The notes beneath the pieces were generated by a model. It saw only the letters and a program-made list of their open reading frames with translations. It was not told the DNA's origin and ran no database searches. 64,000 nucleotides of DNA. Origin: Lithodes maja. Taxonomy: Eukaryota; Arthropoda; Malacostraca; Decapoda; Lithodidae. A program made the position numbers and the translations under genes. Position 1 is the first letter of the stretch; each line of letters opens with the position of its first letter. The stretch is taken from contig JBAKBP010003183.1 in assembly GCA_037953745.1 (NCBI GenBank), forward strand, positions 1 to 64,000, given 5' to 3'. Positions 11,450 to 21,983 of the stretch are shown piece by piece.

Positions 11450-12883
11450 CGGACGGAATACAACAAAGTGTAACAAAGTGTAATTTACAAACATACAGTA
11501 TGTGGCTGTAATACATCATATAATTCGTATCAGCCTAGGATAAAATTAATGTAAATCATGGAAAAATTCTTAGATTTTTTTGACATGCTGTATGCTATCT
11601 CTCTCTCTCTCTCTGTATCTATCTTTCTCTCATGCCGGACAATCTTTCACACACCCTGGGATCTGTGCAGTCTTATAAGGATTACTAGGTGTTAAAGGCC
11701 AACAGGAAATTCCTTTAATTGGTCCATATAGGCCAGAACGTTGACGTGCATTTCTTTGAAGATTCTATGCGTAAAAGATAATTCCTCGAACGCCAACCTA
11801 CCCGTGCAGTTTTTATAGGAAGTTCATGCAAAAAGAATAGTATAACCTCAGTAGGCATAGCTAAGCGCCTATCTGGTTATATATTGACAGAATACTCACA
11901 CAAGACCATTGAAGGTAATCACATGACTTCACTTTCTCCCGCAACTCACCTGCGCGTCCCAAGGTGCCGAACTTCCGCTAAATGTCACAAATGAAGTCAC
12001 AGCTTTTGATTGTGTTAGATCCTATGTTATCACTACCCGGAGGACTTCCCAAGCGCATAGCTAAAAACAAAATAGTAAACAATAGTATTTTTTGTTTATT
12101 CATTGCCACAGAAGCTGCATTGGGGGCATCAAATTTAATGTTAGAAATGTTTACATGCGTCTATAAAAGGGCAAATTAATATTCACAGTAACTGTAGCAA
12201 AAACTATTGAACAGCAGGATAATATAAAATGTATGTTCAAATTGTTCTAAAGTGCAAATATTAGAAGGAATAGATAAATAATAAAAGTGTTCCTGGCAAC
12301 TGAATCTATTTCGTCATAAGCAGTGCAGACAACCAATCAGCTGCCAGTTCCCTCTTGCACCTCGTGGGGTGTGGATGTTCCTGCAGGTATGGTCACTAAA
12401 TACCGTTCATATGCCATTTTCTAATGATATCTACCCGGTACATGAAAGCCAGGGACATGTATATAACCCCAGTGTTAAAAAGAAGACCAAGAAATGTGAA
12501 GTATTGGCAAAAGAAGGAGCATTAGTTTTGTAGCAGACCAGCTGATTGGGGTAAACAGAAATACATCCTGGCAGGTATCCCAGTGTCACGGAGAACCAAT
12601 ACACAAATTTGCCGGCTTTCTCGGGGTTTTACAACTGCGCAGACAGATCCCGGGGCCTTTAAAACTCCAGTAAAGGCCTATTTGGTTTCTGGGTAAATGG
12701 GAAACTTGTGGAGGAGCCTCGCCTATAGCCTCCCCCACCACCGGCCTTGCTAACAAACTCATTCCTCCACATCGAAAGCAGTGTTGCGTAATTTGGGAGC
12801 CCCTAATTTTACGGTTCCCGAGGCCTTGGATTGTTTGTAACAGGTGTCTCGGGTACCTAAGCTAGTGACCCGGGCTACGCCTT
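11450..12883. other. Intergenic; 3' UTR of the preceding LINE, then no recognisable feature
   Basis: Directly after the LINE stop are two ACAAAGTGTAA words, which may be its 3' terminus. A short (CT)n tract is at 11598-11615. No gene or repeat structure was recognised in the remainder. Confidence 0.4.
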
Positions 12884-13618
12884 AAGGGGAGGTTTCCACT
12901 TGAGGTATTTTTTTCTGGACCCCTTTCTCCCTCATGTTTAGCCCCATTGCTTTTGAGATTTTAAGACGTTCGCCCTAGTAGTTTGGACATTTTAAGACAC
13001 TTTGCCCCCATTTCTGTCAATTTTAAGACCTTTCGTGCCATTAAGGTGTCTATTTTTTCCTGGCGAGCGATAGCGAGCCTGTAGCCTAATTTAAGAGCAA
13101 CCGGCCTCTGGCCTGGACATTTTTCGGTCAATATTTACGAGTCACACCACAGCTGGGATCTCATTTTTAACGGTAGTTTTGGGTTCCTATCATTTTATGC
13201 TTCATTGCTATATACTTTTTATCCACCGGAATTTTTTTTTTTTTCTTGTTTTTTTTTTGTTTTTTAGCATTAACCTAACCTAACCTAACCTAACCTAACC
13301 TAATAGCCCCCAAATACATTTAGGTTAGGTTAGGTTAGGTTAGGTTAGGTTAGGTTAATGCTAAAAAAAAATAAAAATAAAAATAAAAAAACAAGAAAAA
13401 AAAAAATTTTCCGGTGGATAAAAAGTATATAGTAATGAAACATAGAATGATAGGAACCCAAAACTACCATTAGAAATGAGATTCCAGCTGTGGTGTGACT
13501 CGTAAATATTGACCCATTTTTCTACTGAAAAATGTACAAATTTATCTTGAAGGGGGTCTAGGGGGTGTAATTTTAATCTTGATGAAAACGTAGGAAACAA
13601 ACTAAATACCTCTCCTTA
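12884..13618. mobile_element. MITE with CCTTAAGG ends, interrupted by a palindrome
   Basis: Left end CCTTAAGGGGAGGTTTCCAC and right end AAATACCTCTCCTTAAGG are inverted. The interior has TTTTAAGACGTTCGCCCTAG, GGCGAGCGATAGCGAGCC and TTTTTCGGTCAAT on the left, and GAAAAATGTACAAATTTATC on the right. These belong to the 1689-2051 family. The copy is split at about 13128-13515 by the palindrome described next. Confidence 0.65.
13128..13515. repeat. Near-perfect palindrome centred on TTAGG-type repeats
   Basis: Arms run from GGTCAATATTTACGAGTCAC at 13128 to its complement ending near 13515, each about 180 bp. They match through CAGCTG, the AACCCAAAACTACCAT word, ATCCACCGGAA and the poly-T/poly-A stretches. 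The centre holds six TAACC units, then GCCCCCAAATACATT, then eight TTAGG-type units. It is thus a head-to-head pair of arthropod telomere-like arrays inside a hairpin. Apparent protein frames across it are not coding. Confidence 0.85.
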
Positions 13619-14136
13619 AGGTGGATATAGGCCGTTTCTGAGTTTAGAGCCGGAAAAGTCGGTCTGATTGTGGTACTGTGTGGACTTAGGCTATTGAAGT
13701 TATTGATGTTGGACATTTAAACATAAATCTACAGTTATACTACCCCTATGGCCTATTTTGTCGCTATTCTGTTGGTACTAATGGGTTAATATTATTAGTA
13801 GTAGACTTAGGCTAGTATGGTTTGATGATGTGTGGAAATGTATATTTGACTTGAAATAGATACTTTGAATTTGAAGTATTACAAACTTCACGATTTCACG
13901 AACCCATAAACAGGGAACTTGAGCTGGGTTTAGACCGTCACGCACCCATAAACAGGGAACGTGAGCTGGGTTTAGACCGTCAGCGAGACAGGTTAGTTTT
14001 CGGTTAGGTTAGGTAAGGTTAGGCTAATGCTAAAAATACTAAAATGTGACGGTCCTCGGTATTAAAGTTTGAACAACAGTGTATAGGCTAGGCCCTATCA
14101 AATAAAAAATAAAAAACTACAACAAACTAGGCTACC

Positions 14137-14378
14137 TGAAAAACTTTTATCTGGTTGGTGATAAATTTTTATCAAAATAAGTTTTTTTTCCCAGAGTCTG
14201 CTGAACCATCCAAAAACACGCTAAAAGGCGTGTTGGTAAATCTACAGTTATACTACCCCTCCCCCCTTCAAAACACGCCTTTTAGCATGTTTTTGGATGG
14301 TTCAGCAGATGCGGAAACTGGAAAAAACAAAATTTTGATAAAAAATTATCACCAACCAGATAAGAGTTTTTCAGGTAA
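14137..14378. repeat. Inner hairpin
   Basis: CCTGAAAAACTTTTATCTGG at 14136 is inverted at 14357-14378, and CCATCCAAAAACACGCTAAA at 14207 is inverted at 14275-14296. The loop centres on a C-rich ACTACCCCTCCCCCC stretch. The frame running through it is a by-product of the palindrome. Confidence 0.75.
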
Positions 14379-14419
14379 TTTGTTGTTGTTTTTTATTGTT
14401 ATTTGATATACAGTGTTGT

Positions 14420-14907
14420 TTAACCCTCCTGGCCCGGTTGTAATTTTAAAATGACACCACGAATTAAGGGCAGGAGCCCGGGTGTCATTTTAAAATCTGT
14501 AAGCTTGAAAGCCTATTCAGCTTGGTCTGAATGCCGTGCGTCCGATGCATGTAAACAAAGCCGATCGTTAAGTCACCGCACCTCCGAAAACAAGAAAGAG
14601 AGGACTCGTTTGTTATTATATGTCTGTATGTCGTCGTTTCAGTAGTGAAAAGATCGTCATATTGCTAACATCGCCTGCAAGTGCTCTCCACTGAAATAGT
14701 CATCACAACTGAACCAGTTGACATAGAGAGCTCTACTCAACGCCAGTCTACAGATTGGAAACCGCACTACATTTATAGATGCGTGGGAAATTTCTAGCAG
14801 TTAAACTAAACAAAAATACAGTAGCCTAGGCCTAGACGTTTTTCGGCCAGATCGCCCGGGTAGCCCACACTGTCATTTTGAGAGCCTGCCCGGGCCAGGA
14901 GGGTTAA
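14420..14907. mobile_element. piggyBac-type MITE 1 (TTAA ends)
   Basis: TTAA at 14420-14423 and 14904-14907 flank a 480-bp body with inverted ends CCCTCCTGGCCCGG. The interior includes CATCACAACTGAACCAGTTG and GAGCTCTACTCAACGCC. These words recur in MITE 2 (22267-22750), in the piece at 32520-32884, and partly in the left subterminal region of the autonomous piggyBac (GAATGCCGTTGAGTAGAGG near 17551). The subterminal ATTTTAAAATGACACC is itself palindromic with its partner 30 bp away. Confidence 0.8.
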
Positions 14908-15570
14908 TACCGAGGACCGTCACATTTTATTATTTTTATTATTAGCCTAACCTAACCTAACCGAAAACTAACCGGTCTAAACCCAGCTCACGTTCCCTGT
15001 GTATGGTTGCGCGACGGTCTAAACCCAGCTCAAGTTCCCTGTTTATGGGTTCGCGAAGGTTTGTAATACAGTACTTCAATGTATCTATTACAAGTCCAAT
15101 ATAAATTTCTGCGCATCATCAAACCATACTAAATCTACTACTGTACTAATAATATTAACCCATTAGTACCAACAGAATAGCGACAAAATAGGGGTAGTAG
15201 GCTATAACTGTAGATTTATCGGCCTGTTTTGAAGGGGGGTAGGCTAGTGGGGGAGGGGTAGTATAACTAGATTTACCAAAAAAAAATCACTAATAGGGGC
15301 CTAGACCTAGCCTATTCATAGAAGACACCGCCAAGGTGGTCAGAAAGGGCAGCCTTGAAAGATGACAGGTTAGTCAGGGATATCAAATTTGGGGGCAGAG
15401 AGTTCCACGGAGACACATAGGCTATATATGATTAAAAAGTCTCTTTCTTAGTTCAACCTGGCATCTCGAGTGGGCAATTTTATACAGGTGACCCCTGGTT
15501 GCAAAATATTGGGGACGTTCAAAAAAGTCTTTAGGGGTACCGGTAATTAAGCAGAGACCATGAAATATTG

Positions 15571-16551
15571 GAATGGATGTAGTTTTTGGGCATATGGTAG
15601 TCATGTTTACATAGGGCGATCGCCGCGGTGAACTTCGTGTCTAGTTTGACAGCGTTTTTTTTCGGTATGACGACAATATGTCATGCCTCATGTGGGGGTG
15701 AGGGGGGGCAAAGCCCCGCCTCACCATATTACTGTAATTGTATCCAATGGCATTAAAAATAGACGGGAACATGATGGCAAACGTCCGACGTCACCGCCAC
15801 CACCGCCGTCATGTTTACATTTGTCGATCGCTATATAGCCTAGTTAAGTTTGCGTCTATTTTGACGGCGATTTTTTTCGGTTATTTGCCCCGTGCTGGCA
15901 ATATATATGATGACGACAATATGTGAATGCCCCTTCAACATCATATTGTATCGAAAGGCAGTCAAAATAGACGGAAACATGACGGCAAGCGTCCACTACC
16001 GCTCCGCATAGTGTAAACAAGGGTGGCGGTACGCCCTCACTTAACATTCTTGCCCCTAAGGGTAGATTGTAGAATTCGGGCGTACTGCCAGCCTTGTTTA
16101 CAATACGCGGAGCCGGGGCGGACGCTTGCCATGTTCCCGTCTATTTCGACTGCCTTTGGATACAATAATATGTTGATGGAGGGCTTCCCCCCCCCCCCCC
16201 CCCATGATATATTGTCATCATCATATATATTGCCAGCAGGGGGCAAATAACCGAAAAAAATCGCCGTCAAAATAGACGCGAACTTAACCACGGCGATCGA
16301 CAAATGTAAATGATGACAGCGGCGGCGTGGGAGGTGTCGGACGCTTGCAATCTTGTTCCCGTCTATTTTGAATGCCATTGGATACAATAATATGTTGAAA
16401 GGGGCTTTGGCCCCCTCACCCCCATTACATATTATCATCATATATATTGCCAGCAGGGGGCAAATAACCCAAAAAATAGATGCGAAGTTAACCGCGGCGA
16501 TCGCCCTATGTAAACATGACGACCGTACGCCCGGAATCTACATCCATCCCA
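15571..16551. repeat. Fold-back element of about 980 bp, ATGTAG-ended family
   Basis: Left GGAATGGATGTAG at about 15570 and right CTACATCCATCCC at about 16541 bound two arms that meet near 16055. Shared words in both arms are GGGCGATCGCCGCGG, AATAGACGGGAACATG, GTTTACATTTGTCGATCG, TTTGCCCCGTGCTGGCAATA (right: TATTGCCAGCAGGGGGCAAA) and GCGTCCACTACCGCTCCGC. A 17-18 C run at 16189-16203 interrupts the right arm. No protein-coding content. Confidence 0.8.
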
Positions 16552-17060
16552 AACCTAATAATAAAGTATGGAACTAAAATGTTCTTTTCGTAACAGGGTT
16601 GTCAATGCTCCCCTATAGACGGCACCAATTACTATACAGTACTAGCCATTTTCCTTCATCTCCCAAGGCACTAGAGACATATACTAGGTGTTAGATGAAG
16701 GCTAGTTTTGGTTCAATGTTATTTTAATACCACAAATTTTGTTGATATATTTGAAGATAAATATTGAATCTAAGCTATACCGGTATGCTCTAAAGATCAT
16801 AAGATTTTTTTTTTTAAGCCTCAGCAAAACCTAATAAAAAAGTATGGTACGGTACTAACATTTATTTTTCGTAACAAGGTTGTCAATACGGTACTTCCAG
16901 TTATCGACAGCTCTAAAGATCATATGAAAATGTGTTAAACCCTCGGAAAAAACTAATATAATAAAAGTACCGGTACTGTATGCTACTAAAATTTAATTTT
17001 CGTAACAAGGTTGTCAATACGGTACTTTCCCGTTATCAATGTACAATCAAAGCTGAACAA
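16552..17060. repeat. Imperfect tandem repeat, about 130-bp unit
   Basis: The block CGTAACAAGGTTGTCAATAC occurs at about 16863 and 17000, with an earlier variant at 16589. Each is preceded by an AAACCTAATAAAAAAGTATG-like segment and followed by GGTACTT...GTTATC. There are about three degenerate units. Confidence 0.65.
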
Positions 17061-17162
17061 TGCAGAGTAAACACCGTAGACTTCATCAAATTTTCTTTCA
17101 CCTTCGTATAATCGACAGCCAATTTTTTTTTTTTTTTTTTTTTACTAAGGGATTAGTACTCA

Positions 17163-17246
17163 ACCAGCGGGCGTGTGGGGGCGGCAGCCCCCACCCATAA
17201 TACTAGGTTAGGTTAGGTAAGGTTGTTAGGTTAGGCTAATGGCTTT
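17163..17246. repeat. GGGCGGCAGCCCCC/TTAGG repeat, left member of inverted pair
   Basis: GTGTGGGGGCGGCAGCCCCC followed by TAATACTAGG and TTAGG-type units. An inverted copy sits at 21984-22075 on the other side of the piggyBac transposon. Confidence 0.7.
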
Positions 17247-17830
17247 TCAAATCACTATCAGGGGGGCGTGTCTCAACATCGATCGATAGGCCTAATGGGG
17301 AAAATAGGTTTTCCCGAGATTTCTAATTAATTACAAACACTATATATGATTGAACAATTTTGTTTATAAAAAACACTCGGAAAATTTGTGGTATTAACCC
17401 TCCAACCCCGGCTAGGGAATATCGTAACTGTACTCTGTGTCCGGGGGTTTTCAGGAATTTTGTACCAAGTTGATTCACATGTTACTCCTGAAATACATTA
17501 CACAAAGTTATAAAAAAACCAGAAAAATGTTGCACAAACCTTCATGTGTAGAATGCCGTTGAGTAGAGGTCTCTAGCCCAAGTGATTGCATAATGGTGAG
17601 CGCGGGAAGTGGAGTGATTTTTATGCGTGAAAATCATCCCGCGTTCGGATGCGTCGCCTTTGCCCAGGCCCCGGCTCGTCGCGCCAAACTTTTTACCTCC
17701 CGGAGGCGATTTTATGTATTGATAGTGATGTTATTATAGTTATTTGGAGTCCAATTATATAAAATATGTGTATTAGGCTATCATTGTCACTAATATTTCC
17801 CATTTTCACTCGATACCGTAGTTTTTATGA

Positions 17831-18290
17831 GTAATTGAGGTAGGTTATTGTTATATTAGGCACTGATTATTCGTTATCACAGGTGTTTATTATACTTTGG
17901 CCATCTAATATTAGTTCGTGTGTCACTTTCACTTTGGTAAATATGCTTGAGAGAGTGTCACTTTCACTGATAATGCTCATTTTCACTTGATACGGTACAT
18001 TTTATTAGTAATTGAGGTAGGTTATTGTTATATTAGGCACTGATTATTCGTTATCACAGGTGTTTATTATACTTTGGCCATCTAATATTAGTTCGTGTGT
18101 CACTTTCACTTTGGTAAATATGCTTGAGAGAGTGTCACTTTCACTGATAATGCTCATTTTCACTTGATACGGTACATTTTATTAGTAATTGAGGTAGGTT
18201 ATTGTTATATTAGGCACTGATTATTCGTTATCACAGGTGTTTATTATACTTTGGCCATCTAATATTATGTCATGTGTCACTTTCACTTAG
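17831..18290. repeat. 177-bp tandem repeat in piggyBac 3' region
   Basis: GTAATTGAGGTAGGTTATTG starts at 17831, 18008 and 18185, an exact 177-bp period. Two nearly identical units are followed by a third that diverges after about 110 bp. The unit carries several GTGTCACTTTCACT words, which could be subterminal transposase sites (inference). Confidence 0.9.
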
Positions 18291-18467
18291 TTATATGCTT
18301 TGTAAACGTTTTATATACAATTTATTGTGTCTTTTTTCACTTATTTATATATGTTTTCATAATACATGACTTTTTTATCACAATACACCTGTACATTGTT
18401 TTATTTCCACTTGTTGCCTATATACATACATATTGTCAGTCTTTGGTACTTTCACTATGATTATTAG

Positions 18468-21422
18468 TTAGTACTCCTGCTTGCTGTGGTATTCAGCAAA
18501 GCACGGTATAGCACATAGTGACAGCCGGCACTCCACACACTGCATGGTGGTCTTTTTCTGCTTCCTCGGCCTCACCTGGCTGTTCCAGCAGACATGGCAC
18601 CGCCTTCTGCTAATGGTGACTCCATCTCGTTCCAGAGGCAGGTAACCGAGCTTGTGCACATTTACAAACTGTGCACCCTGCATGCGGTCCTGAACGGGGC
18701 GCCCAGGTTGTGCCACTGCCCTCTGTGGCATAGCATACCTGTCCAGGAGCTCCACCAACACCTGTTTTTGGAACCTCCGCAGGCTACTGAACTTCCTGGG
18801 TGTGCGCGGATTCCGAAGCCTGTAGATATTATAGGCATTCAGCATTGACATGTCCACCATGTGCAGAAAGAACTTTTTGTACCATCTGCACGAGGTACGC
18901 AGACAGTCGATGAAGCCTATCTGCATGTCGGACTTGTCCACCAGCCTCATATTTATGTTGTAGTCAATTACAGCATCGGGCTTGGTCACCCTGACTTGGG
19001 TGCGGCGATCCACCTTGCCAGTCTCAACCATTTCCCCCTTGTGGACGGTGCTCAGGAGGTTGACCTTCCGCTGGTCGTGCCAGTGGATAGCCAGAATGGG
19101 TCCCGACTTCTTCTTGAAGACATCGCCTTTCTTTGTTTTAGGAGGGAAACTTGGCATGCCCTTCCTTTTTGCTCTAACTGTGCCTACAGTCCCCGTCTGG
19201 CGCTCATGGAGGTACTTTGAGAGAGTGGGGGACGTGTAGTAGTTGTCCGTGTAGAGGACGTGATTCTTCTCGAAGTACCGGTTCATCATGGCTTGAACCA
19301 CTGCTCCGCCAAAGCCAATGAGGGGGTCTATTGCCACGTCCCCTTCCTTCCCGCTGTAGACCAGGAAGTCCAGGACATAGCCAGTTTTGCAATCGCACAG
19401 CACAAAGAACTTTATACCAAAGCGATGTCTCTTTGAGGGGATGTACTGCCTGAAGCTCAGCTTTCCCCGGAACAGCACAAGAGACTCGTCAATACAGACG
19501 TTGCAGAAGGGCATGAAGTAGGACGTGAAACGTTCTCTCATCATCTCGTACAACGTCCTAATCTTCCACAGTTTGTCAGGGAGATGCATGTCGGTGTTGG
19601 TGACAAGATGGAGCGCTCCGAGGATGTCGAGGTACCGGTCCCGAGAGATGTATTTCCCGAAGGCAGGGGTGGATATTAGATCTTTGGTGATCCAATAGTC
19701 AGCCAACCTGTGCTTCTTCACATGAGGCATTAGCATGGTGATTGCCAGGAACACCATGAACTCGGGATGAGTCACTGGGGTCCACCGCTTTATGTGGCCC
19801 TTGGTCACCTTGCCAAAAAAGTTAACCTGGACTTGGTAGTGCTTATTTGTCTCTTTTATGACAAAGTCAGTAACCTCCTTATCAAAAAATGCCTCAAAAA
19901 GCTCATGTGGTCGAGCATTGGGGCCTGCAGGAAAACTTGGGGTAACTCCTGGAGCATCCTGTACCTCATCAAAAGGGGTTACATCAGGGTCAATGACTTC
20001 ATCAGCAGCCACATCCTGCCAGTTGAAAATATAAAATCCGTCCTTCTGGCGACGCTGACGAGGAGCTACAGCGGGGGCAGCACGCCCACGAACTTTGGCG
20101 GCGCGAACCCTAGGGCGGCCAGGAGCGCGACGGCGCCCAGGCCCAGCCAGGCGGCCAGGGCGGCCAGGAGCACGACGGCCCTGGGCAAAGCGTCTGGGTT
20201 GAGGGTCGTCGATGTCCATAAATTCGTCATCGTCGTTGTCGTCAGAGCCGTCATCTTGCCCTGACGGTGGACCCAGGTAATCATGGCCAGAGTCGTCTGT
20301 GAGGTGCCCTTCATCTTCAGAGCCCCCCTCATAATCTCGCGGGGAACGAATGATGCGTGGGCGGCGTGTAGGTCGGCGAGGTGGGGAAGGAGTGGGAGGT
20401 GAGGCTCTGTCATCTTCATGCAGAGGTTCGGGGCTCCTTGGCCTACGACGAGTCTTAGACAGCACTGGTTCAGTGTCTGTAGGTGCAGGTATGGATGCGA
20501 GGTCGAAAACATCATGAGGAACTTCTGTTGTAGGCTGGAGAGGTGGGGTGGACCCTGGGGAAACTTGCGGGGGCGTATGGCTTGGAGCGGCAGGGGTGGA
20601 AGCCGCGGGAGCCTCGAACAAAGAGCGCCTACTTGTAGCTCCTTTTTTAACATATTTTCTCCCTTTTCCCTTTTCTTTAGTAGTATGTCTCCTCTCGGGG
20701 GAAATAGGGGGTAAATAGGCCGAAAGTGGGGGTTCCTCAACCCTAGGCAGTGCTGGTGGTGGTGGGGAAGAATGGCGGGAGCCTGGGGCAACTTGGGTGG
20801 CGTGGGTAGATAAGGAAGACAATGGCGGGTCAACCTCGGCCTCACGCGCAGCCTCACTGGCACCCTCACGCACTGCTCCCTCACCAAGTTTTAGGGCCTC
20901 TTTCCTGGCTGCCGCGGCCGCCTTCGTGAGAACTTGCTTCTTATAGAAACGTATCTTGAATGGGGATTTAGCTGGCGAAGGGCTAGGTGTCGTGTCACTC
21001 AACCTAAACTTGGCAGTCGACCTAGTGCTGTCCCATTCGCTCACTCTCACTACACTCTCATCACCTTGCACAACTATATCACGTTCAGTACTATCATCAC
21101 TTTCATCGTCATGCTCAAATCCAATAAAAAGCGCGTCTCTTTCATGGATTTCGTCTAGATCGTCAACATCTTCACTATAGTGAGACTGATAAGACTCGGA
21201 GGTATCACTGCCCAAGTCATCAACACTATTTTTGCCTTCACCACGTTCATAACTCCTCAAAGCTATTTCAATACCTCCGGGAGTCAACGCATCTTTTACG
21301 TGCCTTTGCGTTAGGGCGCGACGAACATGAGCAGGCGTCGAAGGGAGCGTAGAATCGGACACAAGGGAATCACTTTTTGGGCTAGTATCCATGTTGGTGG
21401 CAGGGTAGAGACTGGCGTACAT
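18468..21422 (-). CDS. piggyBac-like transposase, intact, with long N-terminal extension
   Basis: The 984-residue protein should catalyse cut-and-paste transposition at TTAA. Residues 1-480 are low-complexity: acidic blocks (about 60-115 and 365-406), Pro/Ser-rich linkers, and a basic stretch at 415-455 with repeated APGRPGR/APGRPRVR words resembling AT-hooks. Residues 505-900 are the DDE_Tnp_1_7-type catalytic region. The catalytic aspartates are visible: D645 (CIDESLVLFRGK), D726 (LYTDNYYTS) and D829 with D832 (LVDKSDMQ). Residues 942-979 are a C-terminal cysteine-rich zinc-binding domain (CHVC, CVEC, C970, C974, H979), as in piggyBac proteins that bind their ends. Typical family members are about 600 residues, so the extension is unusual. 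The first Met was taken; a second lies at residue 11. No frameshift or stop is seen. It could be an active element or a young copy; expression is untested. Confidence 0.93.
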   Translation of the reverse strand: MYASLYPATNMDTSPKSDSLVSDSTLPSTPAHVRRALTQRHVKDALTPGGIEIALRSYERGEGKNSVDDLGSDTSESYQSHYSEDVDDLDEIHERDALFIGFEHDDESDDSTERDIVVQGDESVVRVSEWDSTRSTAKFRLSDTTPSPSPAKSPFKIRFYKKQVLTKAAAAARKEALKLGEGAVREGASEAAREAEVDPPLSSLSTHATQVAPGSRHSSPPPPALPRVEEPPLSAYLPPISPERRHTTKEKGKGRKYVKKGATSRRSLFEAPAASTPAAPSHTPPQVSPGSTPPLQPTTEVPHDVFDLASIPAPTDTEPVLSKTRRRPRSPEPLHEDDRASPPTPSPPRRPTRRPRIIRSPRDYEGGSEDEGHLTDDSGHDYLGPPSGQDDGSDDNDDDEFMDIDDPQPRRFAQGRRAPGRPGRLAGPGRRRAPGRPRVRAAKVRGRAAPAVAPRQRRQKDGFYIFNWQDVAADEVIDPDVTPFDEVQDAPGVTPSFPAGPNARPHELFEAFFDKEVTDFVIKETNKHYQVQVNFFGKVTKGHIKRWTPVTHPEFMVFLAITMLMPHVKKHRLADYWITKDLISTPAFGKYISRDRYLDILGALHLVTNTDMHLPDKLWKIRTLYEMMRERFTSYFMPFCNVCIDESLVLFRGKLSFRQYIPSKRHRFGIKFFVLCDCKTGYVLDFLVYSGKEGDVAIDPLIGFGGAVVQAMMNRYFEKNHVLYTDNYYTSPTLSKYLHERQTGTVGTVRAKRKGMPSFPPKTKKGDVFKKKSGPILAIHWHDQRKVNLLSTVHKGEMVETGKVDRRTQVRVTKPDAVIDYNINMRLVDKSDMQIGFIDCLRTSCRWYKKFFLHMVDMSMLNAYNIYRLRNPRTPRKFSSLRRFQKQVLVELLDRYAMPQRAVAQPGRPVQDRMQGAQFVNVHKLGYLPLERDGVTISRRRCHVCWNSQVRPRKQKKTTMQCVECRLSLCAIPCFAEYHSKQEY

Positions 21423-21683
21423 GCTGTCTGGTGGCGTCGCCTAGCAACGCCTGGTGGCCACGGAGCGAAATTTTTACGCGCGCCATTCGAAAGCACACAC
21501 GCAAGCAATGGTACAGTGTTGTACCACCCGGGTTCCTCGGGCCAAAAAAAAATGGTACACACGTGTACCACCCGGGGTCGAAGGGTTAAAATAAAAAAAA
21601 TCCCTAGTTTTGTATTCCACGTACTGGGTATTAGGGATATATACTTGACAATTAGTCATGGGGGGGGGTGAGGCGGAGGGTCC

Positions 21684-21763
21684 TATTATTGTATCCCATG
21701 GCAGTCAAAATAGACGGGAACATGTTCGTGAGCCTGCACATAGTGTAAGCAAGGCGGGCGGTA
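21684..21763. repeat. Left remnant of ATGTAG-ended fold-back element
   Basis: Contains GTATCCCATGGCAGTCAAAA, AATAGACGGGAACATG and a GCAAGGCGGGCGGTA stretch, matching the arms of 15571-16551. It is interrupted at a TA dinucleotide (21762-21763) and resumes at 23835 with TATGCCCAAATACTACATCC. Confidence 0.7.
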
Positions 21764-21983
21764 CCGTCAACTGGGGCGAATTCGGACCTTACGTCAATTA
21801 AAAGTTAATTAAATTAATAAATAGATAACGAATAAACACATTAGAAATTTGTTTTCACTCGATTGTTCGAAATGCTTTTATCTAACTTTCGGTAGCATTC
21901 AAGGAGACTACTGCAGGACTCTTCTTCTTACCTCTGACCGGGTATAGGCTATCCTAGTGTTTACTAGCCTATACCCCTTTGAA

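Larger units (their letters stand above)
13720..15225. repeat. Large inverted repeat (about 350-bp arms) with nested elements
   Basis: Left arm 13720-14070 and right arm 14908-15225 are inverted copies. Both contain TTGTCGCTATTCTGTTGGTA, CATAAACAGGGAACTTGAGC twice in tandem, a TTAGG-type block and TGTGACGGTCCTCGGTATTA. Between them are a second hairpin (14137-14378) and a piggyBac-type MITE (14420-14907) placed exactly at the TTAA where the right arm resumes. Confidence 0.8.
17394..21589 (-). mobile_element. Autonomous piggyBac-like transposon
   Basis: TTAA at 17394-17397 and 21586-21589 flank a body of 4188 bp. Its ends are imperfect inverted repeats: CCCTCCAACCCCGGCTAGG at the left and the complement CCCTTCGACCCCGGGTGG at the right. 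Inside, on the minus strand, is one intact transposase frame with a 3' tandem repeat between it and the left end. TTAA duplication, CCC ends and the transposase type together identify piggyBac. The ends are slightly diverged, while the coding region is intact. Confidence 0.88.

Noticed and set aside
19767..20887. Frames of 165 and 273 residues overlapping the piggyBac transposase
   Set aside because: They lie opposite or out of frame with the transposase N-terminal extension, whose GC-rich codons suppress stops in all frames.
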